Of a stretch of DNA of 26,912 bases, positions 1 to 8,166 are shown piece after piece; position 1 is the stretch's first letter, and each line of letters starts with the position of its first letter. A model generated the notes under the pieces. That model did not search any database. It was not told the origin of the DNA and saw only the letters and a program-made list of their open reading frames with translations. The stretch comes from Phycisphaerae bacterium. GTDB lineage: Bacteria > Planctomycetota > Phycisphaerae > UBA1845 > UTPLA1. A program made the position numbers and the translations under genes. The stretch covers positions 1-26,912 of the forward strand of contig JAJDEC010000386.1 of the NCBI GenBank assembly GCA_029259995.1. The letters are read 5' to 3'.

Positions 1-315
1 GACGACATCATCGCCGGTATCAAGGCTGTCGCGCCGAATATCGATTTCACGGATCCGACGTGGGGCATCATCCGCGGCGATGGCTACACGATCGAGATCA
101 ACATCGGCGACGAACCCGTGACGAGCGACTTTGCGTTCCACGTTCGCGGCGATGACGAGGCGGCGAACGTCGTCTCACGAATCCTCCAACGCCTCGAACT
201 CCGCGCCTACGATCCGCAATCCCTCACGGGCATCTTTCAACATGGCGAAGCGGCCGTCGAAAGCTTGCGATCCTGGCGAAGTTTTCACGATCGTGTCGTC
301 GAATCGGAACAATAG
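1..315 (+). CDS. 3' end of an unrecognised protein (partial)
   Basis: An open frame runs from the first base of the window to a TAG at 313-315, giving the last 104 residues of a protein whose start lies outside. The visible part is soluble and acidic, with a stretch reading WGIIRGDGYTIEINIG followed by FAFHVRGDDEAANVV, then a helical segment with a predicted amphipathic pattern. There is no signal peptide or membrane segment in the visible part. I do not recognise the family with certainty. It is convergent with the MgtC-like gene, with only 28 bases between the two stops. Codon use (C/G-rich third positions) matches the neighbouring genes, which supports it being real. Confidence 0.6.
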   Translation, partial: DDIIAGIKAVAPNIDFTDPTWGIIRGDGYTIEINIGDEPVTSDFAFHVRGDDEAANVVSRILQRLELRAYDPQSLTGIFQHGEAAVESLRSWRSFHDRVVESEQ

Positions 316-343
316 AAACAGGGCTCTTCATGCGATTGATCGA

Positions 344-874
344 CTATTGATCCGCACGATTGCCGTCGCCGTCAACGGCGGGCTTCGCGTCAGTCGAAGC
401 CTCCGAAACGACGGCATCAGGACTGTCGTCAAACCACTTGTCTGCGAAATGCTTGATGACAACCAGTGTCGCGAGCCCGAGCGCCGTCATCAAGATCGCA
501 AGCGAATAAAGTCCGCAGCCGCAGGCGACGCCGATGGCGGCCACGGCCCAGATGCCCGCCGCTGTTGTCAGGCCGTGAACGCGATGTCGCGAATGCAGGA
601 TTGCACCGGCGCCGAGGAATCCGACGCCGCCGACAATCGTCGAAATGATGCGCCCGGGATCGTAGGGCGGCGAGATACCGGCGGCGACGGCGGCGCCGGA
701 GATCTCCAACGCGATGAGCGTGAATCCCGCCGCGCCCAGGGCGACGAGGATGTGTGTTCGCAGGCCGGCCGATCGGCCCTTCTGTTCGCGCTCCCAACCG
801 ATGGCGGCACTGAAGACGAGCGCCATACCGAGTCTGGCGGCAGACTCCAACATGTCCGGCGCTTCGAGAATCAT
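344..874 (-). CDS. MgtC/SapB family membrane protein
   Basis: A 176-residue inner-membrane protein. The order of motifs fits the MgtC/SapB N-terminal membrane domain: a first helix with RLGMALVFSAAIGWERE, then GLRTHILVALGAAGF, then RIISTIVGGVGFLGAGAI, then LTTAAGIWAVAAIGVACGCG and a last hydrophobic segment near residues 125-145. The hydrophilic C-terminal tail (about 30 residues) is too short for the ACT-like cytoplasmic domain of pathogen MgtC, so this is the short SapB-like form. Members have been linked to magnesium limitation and to F-type ATPase control, but the role here is not shown by the sequence. The ATG at 874 has a GAGGAGGAG purine run upstream, at a longer than usual distance, and the in-frame ATG at 853 is an alternative. 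It lies downstream of the PDZ gene on the same strand, 137 bases away. Confidence 0.88.
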   Translation of the reverse strand: MILEAPDMLESAARLGMALVFSAAIGWEREQKGRSAGLRTHILVALGAAGFTLIALEISGAAVAAGISPPYDPGRIISTIVGGVGFLGAGAILHSRHRVHGLTTAAGIWAVAAIGVACGCGLYSLAILMTALGLATLVVIKHFADKWFDDSPDAVVSEASTDAKPAVDGDGNRADQ

Positions 875-949
875 GTCGGGCGATTTCTCCTCCTCGCTTT
901 CACGGACGAGGAACTGCTTGGGTTGGCTGAACCTTTACGCCGCGCTCAA

Positions 950-977
950 GCACTGGGTGACAAGCACCCAGTGGCAC
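950..977. repeat. Small hairpin element, GTGCCACTG/CAGTGC ends (copy 1)
   Basis: CACTGGGT at 951-958 and ACCCAGTG at 966-973 form a perfect 8-bp stem around a 7-base loop. Read on the minus strand the element begins GTGCCACTG and ends CAGTGC, exactly as the element at 18330-18354 does, although the inner stem bases differ. It sits 35 bases downstream of the stop codon of the PDZ protein gene, in a position suited to ending or stabilising that transcript. No T-run follows the stem on either strand, so it is not a classical intrinsic terminator. Confidence 0.6.
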
Positions 978-1011
978 GAAGAACTTACGCCAATGGTCGA
1001 TGAATGCAGGC

Positions 1012-1935
1012 CTACGGCCGGCGAATGACGGGCTTGCCGCCGCCGCGATGCACGGGACCGCGATGCGTGACGCGACCGCGCAACAGCAGGTCGATTCGAT
1101 CCGGTCCGCCCTGCGTGATCACGTAATACGTGTCCGGCGTCTCCATCAGCACGCGACCGTTCAACTCGATTCGCGCCTGCACGGCATAGCGCCGGTTCGG
1201 ATCGATCGATCGCGGATCATATTCCAGGGAAAAGTTCCCGCTCGAAGACGTTCCCATTCGAATAAGTTGTTTTTCCATCACGCGAAGCGATCGTCCGCGG
1301 AAATCCACTTCGACGAGTTCAACGAAGCAGACGGCCTCCGGCGGCAGGGCGATGCGCTCGCGATAGCTCACCGTGCCGACCACGCGACGACGCGATTGCA
1401 CCCATTCCATCTGAACACTGACATTCTGGAGTTGTCGGCCGCGACGATTCTGAATCAACAGCGTCACACGGCCGGCGCGATCCGCCTGTCGCTGGAGCTC
1501 CTCGCCCAGATCATATCGACGTCCGTCGATCACGCCGACCTGATAACCGCCGACGTTGATGATCACATCGTCGCGCTCAAGACCGACGCGATCCGCCGCC
1601 GATCCGCGCACAACATTCGTCACGCGCACGCCGATGTCCGTATCGTCACCTGTCAAACCGAGTACCCACTGACCGTCGTCGATCGACCGCGGCCGCCGAC
1701 CCGTTCGCCGGCTGGGCCCGATTTGGCGATCATTGTCATCATTCGGTCCCCGGGTTCGATCACGTTCTGCGCCGCGATCCCGATTTCTGTTTCGATCGTC
1801 ATTGCGCTCCGTAATCCGGCGTTTGTCTTTCTCGACCGGTTTCATGGGTTGCGGATCCGCCGTCGCAACGGCGAAGCTCAACGCAGGCGACACAATGAAC
1901 GTAATGGCGATGGCAAGTGTGATGCGATGGCGCAT
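1012..1935 (-). CDS. Secreted PDZ-domain protein with YbaY/YscW-like C-terminal domain
   Basis: A 307-residue exported protein. Residues 1-26 look like a Sec signal peptide (RHR followed by a hydrophobic core and AVATA). Residues about 37-83 are a low-complexity Arg/Asp/Asn-rich linker. Residues about 87-165 resemble a PDZ domain (LGLTGDDTDIGVRVTNVV, then a GSAADRVGLERDDVIINVGG block). Residues about 185-290 resemble the YbaY/YscW lipoprotein domain: VVGTVSYRERIALPPEAV, then LEYDPRSIDPNRRYAVQARI, then a TPDTYYV strand. YbaY-type domains are small beta-rich envelope domains of uncertain function. The PDZ part would be expected to bind peptide ends. No protease domain is present, so this is not a DegP-type enzyme. 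The ATG at 1935 is preceded by GGGAGA at about six bases, a good ribosome-binding site. No lipobox cysteine is seen. Confidence 0.75.
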   Translation of the reverse strand: MRHRITLAIAITFIVSPALSFAVATADPQPMKPVEKDKRRITERNDDRNRNRDRGAERDRTRGPNDDNDRQIGPSRRTGRRPRSIDDGQWVLGLTGDDTDIGVRVTNVVRGSAADRVGLERDDVIINVGGYQVGVIDGRRYDLGEELQRQADRAGRVTLLIQNRRGRQLQNVSVQMEWVQSRRRVVGTVSYRERIALPPEAVCFVELVEVDFRGRSLRVMEKQLIRMGTSSSGNFSLEYDPRSIDPNRRYAVQARIELNGRVLMETPDTYYVITQGGPDRIDLLLRGRVTHRGPVHRGGGKPVIRRP

Positions 1936-2137
1936 GAAGTATCTCCCTGTTTTGCGGTTTTCCTGACGTGCGGATCATAGTATCCCGCTACCTCGGTCGA
2001 CACGAGCCGGCCCATACGCGTTAGCGCCGTATTCAGGTCGACATTCGACGATTCAGATCGATATCACGGTGGCGTATCCAGCCAGGCATGCCTGTCACGA
2101 ACACGCGAGGCTGTGGGAAAGCGTGGATCGATTCCGC

Positions 2138-3571
2138 TCAGACATGCTCGGGCGGCTTGATCGGATCGACTTTGCCCGCCGCCAGAAGTGCCTGGTATTC
2201 CTTCCAGCTCATTTTCGGTTTGCCTGTGTCGATTTCCTTCATCGTGATGCAGCCTTCAACAGGGCACACGAGGGAGCACATGTTGCAACCGACGCACGTG
2301 TCCTGGTTGATCGAAAAGACGTTGACAAACCCGTCGCCCGCGCCGTGCACATACTGCTCGCCGCCGCTGACAAATGTCCGTTCGTCCCGCGTCTTCTTCA
2401 TACGCTTGAGGTACTTTTCTTCATCGACACGTTCGATCTTGATCGACTGATGGCAGCCGTCTTCGCAGGCGATGTAACACAGGCCGCAATTGATGCATCG
2501 CTCCGGGCTGATTTCGGCGACAACCTTATAACTCAGATCGAGATCGCCCCAATCGCGGATCCGCTCAACGGATTTTCCGATGAAGTCCGTCGGCCGGCTG
2601 AATCCCTTCTGCAGCATCCAGGTCGACATGCCGCTGATCAATTGTTCGACGATCCGAAATCCGTAGTGCATGACGGCGGTGCAGACCTGCGTCGATGTAG
2701 CGCCGAGCAGCATGTGCTCCATCGCATCCTGCCAGGCCTGGATGCCGCCGATGCCGCTGACAGGGATGCCGATCGCCGGATCGGCTGCGATCTGCGACAC
2801 CATGTTGAGCGCGATGGGTTTCACGGCCGGACCGCAATAGCCGCCATGGGAACCATAGCCGCGCACCTGCGGTTTCGGCGCCAGTGTTTCGAGGTCGACG
2901 CCCATCACGGAATTGATCGTGTTGATCAATGAGAGCGCGTCGGCGCCGCCTTCTTTCGCGGCGCGACCGACGAGGCGCACATCTGTCACATTGGGCGTGA
3001 GTTTGACAATCACGGGAATCTGGGCGACTTCCTTCACCCAGCTCGTGATCATCTTGGCATACTCAGGCACCTGACCGACGGCGGCGCCCATGCCGCGCTC
3101 GCTCATGCCGTGCGGACAGCCGAAGTTCAATTCGAGCCCGTCGCAGCCCGTCTGCTGCGTCTGCTTGACGATGTCGTGCCACGCTTCGCGGTTCGACTCG
3201 ACCATCAGCGAGACAAACAGCGCGTAATCAGGATAGTCTTTCTTGACGGCTTCGATCTCGCGGAGATTGTCTTCGAGCGTGCGATCCGTGATCAATTCGA
3301 TGTTGTTCAGGCCCGCGATTTTTCGGCCGTCGTAGTCAATCGATCCATAGCGCGAACTGACGTTGACGATCGGCTCATGAGCAAGCGTCTTCCAGACAAC
3401 GCCGCCCCAGCCGGCATCGTAGGCACGGCGCACCTGATAGGCGGAATTCGTCGGCGGGGCACTGGCGAGCCAGAATGGGTTCGGCGATCGCACGCCGCAG
3501 AAATCGATCGAGAGATCGACGCCCCATTCACTGCCGTTCGGAAGGCGGCCGTTGCCGTTCGTGCTTGTCAT
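2138..3571 (-). CDS. preA: Dihydropyrimidine dehydrogenase-type oxidoreductase subunit PreA
   Basis: The FMN-containing, ferredoxin-like subunit that would reduce uracil or thymine to the dihydro form with electrons from PreT. Residues about 18-330 form the dihydroorotate-dehydrogenase-like barrel (FCGVRSPNPFWLASAP, LELNFGCPHGMSERGMG, IVKLTPNVTD, ISGIGG-type block VSGIGGIQAW). Two 4Fe-4S motifs follow: Cys359/362/365/369 and Cys426/429/432/436. At 477 residues it is longer than the enterobacterial protein (about 410), mainly through an insert between the two cluster motifs. In the loop that in mammalian enzyme reads LACGQ, this protein reads AAVGQ (Val165). The ATG at 3571 overlaps the preT stop (TAATG), so a more upstream in-frame start is unlikely. 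No hydantoinase or beta-ureidopropionase gene is nearby, so the true substrate is not established. Confidence 0.85.
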   Translation of the reverse strand: MTSTNGNGRLPNGSEWGVDLSIDFCGVRSPNPFWLASAPPTNSAYQVRRAYDAGWGGVVWKTLAHEPIVNVSSRYGSIDYDGRKIAGLNNIELITDRTLEDNLREIEAVKKDYPDYALFVSLMVESNREAWHDIVKQTQQTGCDGLELNFGCPHGMSERGMGAAVGQVPEYAKMITSWVKEVAQIPVIVKLTPNVTDVRLVGRAAKEGGADALSLINTINSVMGVDLETLAPKPQVRGYGSHGGYCGPAVKPIALNMVSQIAADPAIGIPVSGIGGIQAWQDAMEHMLLGATSTQVCTAVMHYGFRIVEQLISGMSTWMLQKGFSRPTDFIGKSVERIRDWGDLDLSYKVVAEISPERCINCGLCYIACEDGCHQSIKIERVDEEKYLKRMKKTRDERTFVSGGEQYVHGAGDGFVNVFSINQDTCVGCNMCSLVCPVEGCITMKEIDTGKPKMSWKEYQALLAAGKVDPIKPPEHV

Positions 3572-4914
3572 TATTTCGCCTCCGTCAACATCCGGTCGAT
3601 TCCCGCGGCGCCGACTTTGCCCGACTGCACGGCGCTGACGACTTCTTCCATCGGCACGAGCGCACAATCGCCGCCCGCGAACAACTTGGGCACGCTCGTC
3701 GCGCCGGTCGCCGGATCAGTCACAATTCGATGCTTCTTGTTCAGCTTCAGTTTCGGAATCGCGCCGACGAGATCCAGCAAAGGCTCCTGTCCGAGCGCTT
3801 TGATGATCATGTCGCCGGAAATCGTGAACTCTGACTTGGGAATGTCCGTCAGCTTGCCGCCGCGACTGGACTTGCCCTGTTTCGTTCGAACACAGCGAAG
3901 TCCGACCGCTTTTCCAGCCTTGCCGACGAAACGAACCGGCCGCGCGTTCCACACGAACTGAACTTTGTTGCCGAGCGTGTAGTCGTATTCGTGTTCGAAC
4001 GCCGGCATCGCGCTGCGATCGCGGCGATAGGCAATCGTGACGCTTTCCGCGCCCAGTTTGATGGCGGCATTCGCCGCGTCCATTGCCGTATTCCCGCCGC
4101 CGACAACGACAACGTGTTTGCCAACCTTGCAGCGGGCCAGTGGCTTGGTATGCGTCTGAAAAATAAACTCCAGAGACTCCCAGACGCCTTTGAGTTTCTC
4201 TCCGGGGATCCCCAGGGGCGCTGTGCGGCCCAGACCGATCGAGAAAAACACGGCGTCGTATTCGCCGAGCATTTGGGCGAGTTTCTGGCCGTTGACCGGC
4301 GAATTCAATCGAAGGACGACGCCCATCGAGATGATTCGATTGACTTCCGTCAGCGCAAAATCCGTCGTGATCTTGTAGGCGGCAATGCCGAGCGTATTCA
4401 ATCCGCCGGCGACTTTTCCGGCCTCGTAGATCGTGACGTCGTGTCCGCGCTTTCGGAGTTCGTGCGCGCACGTCAATCCCGCCGGGCCGGCGCCGACGAT
4501 TGCGATACGCTTTCCGGTCGACGGGCCCGGTTTGTAGAACTTCTGGCTGACGTCGTGAGCGCTATCGCATGCGAAACGCTGCAATCGGCCTATCTGTACG
4601 GGCGCTTTGAGCATCGTGTTATCGACGCAGGCGCCTTCGCAAAGGACTTCCGTCGGACAGACGCGAGCGCACGAACCGCCGAAGATATTGGCGTCCAATA
4701 TCGTCCGCGCCGAGCCGATCGGATTGCGATGCAGAATCTGTCGAATGAAACCCGGGATGTCGATGTGCGTTGGACAGGCCCGCATGCACGGCGCGTCGTA
4801 ACAGTAGAGGCATCGCGCCGCCTCGGTGACGGCCTCATCGACCGACAACGGTGGATGCACATCCGCGAAGTTTTCTTCAATCTGACGAGACTTGGACTTG
4901 GCGCCGCCTGCCAT
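3571..4914 (-). CDS. preT: Dihydropyrimidine dehydrogenase-type subunit PreT (NAD(P)H-dependent flavoprotein)
   Basis: The FAD/NAD(P)H and Fe-S subunit that supplies electrons to PreA; it is also related to the glutamate synthase small subunit. The N-terminal region carries a cysteine-rich Fe-S section (CLYCYDAPCMRACPTHIDIP, later CARVCPTEVLCEGACV). Then come an FAD Rossmann motif (IAIVGAGPAGLTCAHEL) and a second nucleotide-binding motif (VVVVGGGNTAMDAANAAI) followed by a YRR that favours NADPH or NADH binding. The C-terminal part ends in LFAGGDCAL and a VVSAVQSGKVGA helix typical of the family. I place the start at the ATG at 4914 because GGGAGGTG lies five bases upstream; a GTG at 4920 is inside that ribosome-binding site. 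The stop overlaps the preA start by one base, so the two are translationally coupled. Confidence 0.87.
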   Translation of the reverse strand: MAGGAKSKSRQIEENFADVHPPLSVDEAVTEAARCLYCYDAPCMRACPTHIDIPGFIRQILHRNPIGSARTILDANIFGGSCARVCPTEVLCEGACVDNTMLKAPVQIGRLQRFACDSAHDVSQKFYKPGPSTGKRIAIVGAGPAGLTCAHELRKRGHDVTIYEAGKVAGGLNTLGIAAYKITTDFALTEVNRIISMGVVLRLNSPVNGQKLAQMLGEYDAVFFSIGLGRTAPLGIPGEKLKGVWESLEFIFQTHTKPLARCKVGKHVVVVGGGNTAMDAANAAIKLGAESVTIAYRRDRSAMPAFEHEYDYTLGNKVQFVWNARPVRFVGKAGKAVGLRCVRTKQGKSSRGGKLTDIPKSEFTISGDMIIKALGQEPLLDLVGAIPKLKLNKKHRIVTDPATGATSVPKLFAGGDCALVPMEEVVSAVQSGKVGAAGIDRMLTEAK

Positions 4915-5142
4915 TTGCACCTCCCGACTTTCGCCGCGTTCGACCCGATTCGGCCAAGCCTACACCAATCGTCATGCTCGTCGCAAGCATTGATCGAACG
5001 CGACATCTGTCTTTGCGAAAGGTCATCGGGGATTTCGGACGCGGGTTCGACTCAGGATCAAGACAAGCAGGAGATGGCGGTACAGGGAGCAGAGGGGGAC
5101 GGCCAGTCGATCTCGCGCAATTCCCGCGCCAATAAACCTGGC

Positions 5143-6459
5143 TCAATAGAGCTTGCGGATTTCGGAATCCGGATAGTACGTCTTGAGGATGGCGCGATAA
5201 TCCAGATTGCGCCGCGCCTTCACTTCCATGCCGTTCTGGCAAAGACCGATGCCGTGCCCGAACCCTTTGCCGTTGCGAAACACGAATGCATCGCCGTCGT
5301 CTTCGATCGTGAAGTTCGTGCTCTTGAGATTGTGGCCGCCGACGCAGAGCCGGAAATCCTCGCCGATCAGCGTCTCATTCGTGCCGTTGTTTCCGTCGAG
5401 TTGAATCCGAACGATTCGGCCGCCAGGTTCAATCTCCTTGGGGCGCAATCCTCTGATTTCGCCGATGGAGGCAACGGTCGGATATCGCTTGACGATCCGC
5501 TTCGTCAATTCCGCCTTGGCGACGCGAACCGGATCCCATTCGTAGTACGTCGCGAGATAGCAATCGTTGCAGACGACGTGCCCCGCCAGCGGCGGCACAT
5601 CCGGATCGCGCGGCTTGACGTTGTTCACATGCTGCGACTGACCGCCGCAGGCCGAGGAATAGTAGGTACAAAACAGTGTATCGACATCGCCATTCGGCCA
5701 GACGCACACTTCGCCGGCGGTCTCCTCCACGGCAGCCAGGGCCTTGTCGCCCTCGCCTGTCACACCGATGTACATCTGACTGCCTTCGTTGTCATAGACA
5801 TCAAAGGTTCGATCAGACGTGGAGGATCTCATCTGATAGAGAACATAGGTTCGCGCCGCTACACACTGTGCCTTAAAGCTCTCCCGATGAAAGTGCTTCG
5901 GCAGCTCGCCGCGAAGGACGCCCTTCAGGTACGACTCGATATCGATGTGATTAGTCAGCGCCAGTTTGTCGCCGCGTCGCACGATTCTGAGCAATCCGCG
6001 ATAGGTGCTCGTGCCGTTCAGGATGATCGACGCGTCGCGCCGGGGAGTGATGAACAAGTCGCTCTCGGGATAGTCGATCTCGCCCAGCATGATTCCGCCG
6101 TCTGGCGCCGGGGCCAGAACGCAGCTGTCCAACGGCGCCGCGTTCGCCTCGATCACGCGACCGCCGGGGCCGGCGCGAAGTTCGTATTCCGACGACACGC
6201 CGAGCTTCAGCGTCTTTTTCCGAGTCGGCCCGAGCATTCGGACACGAACCAGTCGATCCATGATGATCTTGGGCGGCTGTCGATCCGGTTTCTCAACGAC
6301 CTGGCGGGGTCCGTGATCGCTGAATGTGAAACAGCCGACGGCAAGAATGGTGAGCAATACGAATGGCGTGAAGACGACAATCGTGCGGCGCGATCGGCCC
6401 AGGCTGCGCCAGGTACCGCGCAGGGTCAGATGAATTCGATCAATTGGGGGCCGATGCAA
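5143..6459 (-). CDS. SpoIID/LytB domain-containing protein
   Basis: A 438-residue envelope protein with one N-terminal membrane segment (about residues 25-45, TIVVFTPFVLLTILAVGCF), followed by a periplasmic SpoIID/LytB domain. Signature stretches are YLKGVLRGELPKHF, FKAQCVAARTYVLYQM, YIGVTGEGDKALAAVEET, FCTYYSSACGGQSQ and the C-terminal GKGFGHGIGLCQNGMEVKA. SpoIID is a lytic transglycosylase that cuts denuded peptidoglycan; proteins of this family also occur widely in non-sporulating bacteria, where the role is cell-wall remodelling or division. The N-terminal VGC could be a lipobox, in which case this would be a lipoprotein, but the segment sits deeper than usual. The start is a TTG at 6459 with AAGGAG eight bases upstream. 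The gene stands alone, with 228 bases separating it from preT downstream. Confidence 0.87.
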   Translation of the reverse strand: MHRPPIDRIHLTLRGTWRSLGRSRRTIVVFTPFVLLTILAVGCFTFSDHGPRQVVEKPDRQPPKIIMDRLVRVRMLGPTRKKTLKLGVSSEYELRAGPGGRVIEANAAPLDSCVLAPAPDGGIMLGEIDYPESDLFITPRRDASIILNGTSTYRGLLRIVRRGDKLALTNHIDIESYLKGVLRGELPKHFHRESFKAQCVAARTYVLYQMRSSTSDRTFDVYDNEGSQMYIGVTGEGDKALAAVEETAGEVCVWPNGDVDTLFCTYYSSACGGQSQHVNNVKPRDPDVPPLAGHVVCNDCYLATYYEWDPVRVAKAELTKRIVKRYPTVASIGEIRGLRPKEIEPGGRIVRIQLDGNNGTNETLIGEDFRLCVGGHNLKSTNFTIEDDGDAFVFRNGKGFGHGIGLCQNGMEVKARRNLDYRAILKTYYPDSEIRKLY

Positions 6460-6612
6460 CGCAATCGCTCCTTCTGCATGCGTTGAAGTCGACCTGAAGC
6501 GAGTGGCCGCATCAGGGTCGACGCATAGATCATACGCTCTGGAACCAGACTCCGTTCGTCGCGCATTATTCTAGAGTTGCCGGTTCAGGCCCGCAAAAAG
6601 AATTCGGGGAAC

Positions 6613-7956
6613 TCAGGCATCATTGGGGCGAAGCGCCACGCCGAGTTCGGAAAGACAGCCCTTGATTTCATTGAGAGATGTCTGACCGAAGTTTCGCGAC
6701 GCCATCAGTTCCGCTTCGGTTCGCTGCGTGAGCTCGCCGACGGAGTTGATTCCCTGGACCTGGAGACACTTGCGGGATCGAACGGATAGTTCGAGCGTCG
6801 CCACGGATCGATTGTAGATGTCGGCACTGACGCCGGGCGCCGGCGCGACGGGCGCGATCGAGACAATGCCGGCACCGCCGCCGCCGTTGCGTTTTTCATG
6901 AGCCAGCTGCCCGAGGGCGAGGCCCTTGTGCGTCAGCATCGCCTTGATTTCCTTGAGCGATGTCTCGCCGAAATTCTTGTAGGCGAGCAACTCAGGCTCC
7001 GTCGTTCGAAGCAAGTCGCCCAGCGTGTTGATATTCATCTTCTTGAGGCAGTTACGGCTTCGAACCGACAACTCAAAGTCGGTCACGGGGATGTCCAGAA
7101 CCGCATTCCGCTTCTGGCTGTCCATGACTTCCTGCTCGTCGATATACATGTCGTGGGCAGCTTCAAGGTCTCGAAGGAACAGCCGGGCCCGCTCATGCGC
7201 GGGATCCACGACGAGAACGCGCCGGACAAATCCCGCGGCCCGCTCAAATCGGCACTCATCCTCATACACGATCGCCAGGTTCAAAAGGGCGTTCGCGTAG
7301 CAGTTACCGTCTTCCGCGGCCATGGAGAAATGCAGCTTCGCGCCGTCGTCATCGCCGTAGAGATGCAGCATCGTTCCCAGATGGAAATTGGCCGCGGGAT
7401 GAAGCTCGTCAATTTCGAGCGCCCGTTCCATCGATTCGATGGCCGCTTCGCGCTCGCCTTCTTCGAACAGGACCCGGCCCATCACATAGTGCCAATGCGC
7501 TGACGAGGAACCGTCTGCGGAAATGGCTTCGAGCATCGATCGCGTGTCCGAAATCTCGCCTTGCAGCAGATGACATTCGGCGGCAAGACACTTGCATTCG
7601 ATGCGATCGGCGCCCGCCCCGGCGGCGGCTTCGAACGTCTTTGCCGCGTCGGCGAATCGGCCGACTTCGCGATAGGCGACGGCCAGATGGTAGAGCTTCA
7701 GGGCTCCGTCGGGGGCTTTTTCCAGCCATGTGACTGCACGATCGGGCTGCCCGAGCATCAACCTCGAAACGCCCGCCTTGAGCGACGCATCGCCGCCGTT
7801 GGATTCGGCGCCGGATTCCGTCTGCGATAACAATTCGCGAAATCGATTGGCCGACTCCTTCGAACTGAACGCAAGTCGTTTCAAAGTATCGATGTGTTCT
7901 GCAGAGAGATTTGGCTGCTCGAAAATCGTCGGTAGATCCAGCGTCGACTCCGTCAC
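6613..7956 (-). CDS. TPR protein with two tandem RNA polymerase alpha-CTD domains
   Basis: A soluble protein of about 447 residues. Residues about 50-280 are helical tetratricopeptide repeats (recurrent patterns such as YHLAVAYREVGRFADAAKTF, HYVMGRVLFEEGEREAAIES and ALLNLAIVYEDECRFERA). They are followed by two copies of the alpha-subunit C-terminal domain, at about residues 294-350 and 388-445: ELSVRSRNCLKKMNINTLGD ... NFGETSLKEIK and ELSVRSRKCLQVQGINSVGE ... NFGQTSLNEIK, separated by a Gly/Ala/Pro-rich linker. The Arg that contacts UP-element DNA in E. coli alpha (Arg265, in VRS) is kept in both copies, as is the Gly-x-x-Ser helix start. Asn268 is kept only in the first copy. It has no polymerase-assembly N-terminal domain, so it is not RpoA. 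A DNA-binding or polymerase-contacting regulator is likely. Start: GTG at 7956 with GAGG ten bases upstream; TTG at 7974 is possible. It is divergent from dnaA. Confidence 0.85.
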   Translation of the reverse strand: MTESTLDLPTIFEQPNLSAEHIDTLKRLAFSSKESANRFRELLSQTESGAESNGGDASLKAGVSRLMLGQPDRAVTWLEKAPDGALKLYHLAVAYREVGRFADAAKTFEAAAGAGADRIECKCLAAECHLLQGEISDTRSMLEAISADGSSSAHWHYVMGRVLFEEGEREAAIESMERALEIDELHPAANFHLGTMLHLYGDDDGAKLHFSMAAEDGNCYANALLNLAIVYEDECRFERAAGFVRRVLVVDPAHERARLFLRDLEAAHDMYIDEQEVMDSQKRNAVLDIPVTDFELSVRSRNCLKKMNINTLGDLLRTTEPELLAYKNFGETSLKEIKAMLTHKGLALGQLAHEKRNGGGGAGIVSIAPVAPAPGVSADIYNRSVATLELSVRSRKCLQVQGINSVGELTQRTEAELMASRNFGQTSLNEIKGCLSELGVALRPNDA

Positions 7957-8166
7957 GATAGGGCTGCCTCGCAAAATAGGGTTATACTCGGGGAATATGT
8001 CTGATCGTCATTCGGAACCTAGCTAAGTTAACTCCGTTTCGCAATCACTGCAAGCCCGAACGGCAAATCGCGTGCCGCCCGGAACGTATCTCCAAAAAAT
8101 GCTGTCGATAATCTCGAAGGTCATCAGGCGATGGCGATCCGAACCTGATCGCGCGGTGATCGGGAT

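Noticed and set aside
2083..2094. Perfect 12-base palindrome CAGGCATGCCTG downstream of preA
   Set aside because: It has no loop and no T-run, so it is a poor terminator; a single copy is compatible with chance, though a protein-binding site is not excluded.
5040..5060. GGTTCGACTC, reminiscent of a tRNA T-arm
   Set aside because: The flanking bases do not form a T stem and no acceptor or anticodon stem can be built around it.
3991..6486. An 831-codon open frame on the plus strand
   Set aside because: It lies entirely antisense to preT and the SpoIID gene, has no recognisable domain, and reflects the GC-rich codon bias of the opposite strand.
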